Origin: CAYLNK01 sp964384675
GTDB lineage: Bacteria > Acidobacteriota > Thermoanaerobaculia > UBA5066
NCBI GenBank assembly: GCA_964384675.1
Contig: CAYLNK010000181.1
Location: 1-13,309, forward strand
Length of the DNA: 13,309 nucleotides
Reading direction: 5' to 3'
The notes under the pieces are model-generated. The model was given only the letters and a program-made list of their open reading frames with translations. It had not been told where the DNA came from and ran no database searches. Shown piece by piece: positions 13,006 through 13,309 of the stretch. Both the position numbers and the translations under genes were made by a program. Numbering within the stretch: the stretch's first letter is position 1; each line of letters opens with the position of its first letter.

Positions 13006-13309
13006 ATGCGGATCCACGTCCTCGCGCTCGACGGCGTCTTCGACGTGGGCCTGGCCGCGATCCTGGACGTGCTCGAGACCGCGAACGACCTGGCGGCCGC
13101 CAAAGGGATGCCGACCCCGCGCTTCTCGGTGCGCCTCGTCGGCGTGAGGCGCCGCGTCGCCACAGGCCGGGGATTCCGGGCGCCCGTGGAGCCGGCGGGG
13201 GAGGGCCGCCGTCCCGACGTGATCGTGGTGCCCGGGCTCACGGCGAAGCCCCCGGGCTCGCTCCGGACGGCGCTCGCGCGGCGCGACGTGCGCGACGCGG
13301 TGGAGCTCC
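13006..13309 (+). CDS. GlxA-type transcriptional regulator (DJ-1/PfpI domain start), cut by window end
   Basis: Only the first 101 codons are present; the frame is open at the window edge. The protein begins M-R-I-H-V-L-A-L-D-G-V-F-D-V-G-L-A-A-I-L-D, then L-E-T-A-N-D-L. The strand P-D-V-I-V-V-P-G-L follows at about 71-79. This is the start of a class I glutamine amidotransferase-like (DJ-1/PfpI) domain as found at the N-terminus of GlxA-family regulators. Those carry an AraC helix-turn-helix at the C-terminus, expected beyond the window. The alternative is a stand-alone DJ-1/PfpI protein. It is divergent from the ABM-fold monooxygenase gene across 103 bases and may regulate it. Confidence 0.75.
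   Translation, partial: MRIHVLALDGVFDVGLAAILDVLETANDLAAAKGMPTPRFSVRLVGVRRRVATGRGFRAPVEPAGEGRRPDVIVVPGLTAKPPGSLRTALARRDVRDAVEL

Overview
The window is very GC-rich, densely coded bacterial DNA with no intergenic gap longer than about 110 bases. The organism is probably an Acidobacteriota-like or related environmental bacterium. That placement is an inference from a VWFA-related/HExxH peptidase pair, a winged-helix + TolB-like + TPR regulator without a membrane segment, and the base composition; there is no rRNA or other firm marker. No tRNA, rRNA, CRISPR array, insertion sequence or phage gene was seen.

Layout. (1) Bases 1-1529, plus strand: the end of a VWFA-related protein, then a secreted SH3-like/HExxH metallopeptidase starting at the very next base. 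(2) Bases 7038-1614, minus strand: six head-to-tail genes in two blocks. The upstream block is a secreted lipocalin-like protein, a small-molecule O-methyltransferase and an APC-family permease, joined by overlapping stop/start codons. The downstream block is an ECF sigma factor, its zinc-finger membrane anti-sigma factor and a secreted protein made of three copies of one ~105-135-residue repeat. A sigma-E-like promoter lies directly before the sigma gene and overlaps the permease stop codon. (3) Bases 7147-11858, plus strand: a winged-helix/TolB-like/TPR regulator followed after 25 bases by larE, larB and larC, which overlap by ATGA. These three make the nickel-pincer nucleotide (NPN) cofactor. 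No LarA racemase/epimerase gene is in the window. LarC carries a large histidine-rich insertion, and LarB has a short N-terminus and altered motifs. (4) Bases 11869-13309: single genes of more general type: a VOC-fold protein, a solitary AbrB-type antitoxin-like protein, an ABM-fold monooxygenase, and the start of a GlxA-type (DJ-1/PfpI + presumed AraC) regulator cut by the window edge.

How they may work together. The lar genes form a complete three-enzyme NPN pathway: LarB makes the dicarboxylated mononucleotide, LarE inserts sulfur, LarC inserts nickel. They may be co-transcribed with the regulator, which faces the lipocalin/methyltransferase/permease operon across a 108-base divergent control region and could govern both sides. 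The sigma/anti-sigma/repeat-protein operon looks like a self-contained envelope-response unit. The most interesting items are that operon with its uncharacterised triple-repeat protein and likely autoregulated, short-leader promoter, and the regulator-led, LarA-less, divergent lar cluster.
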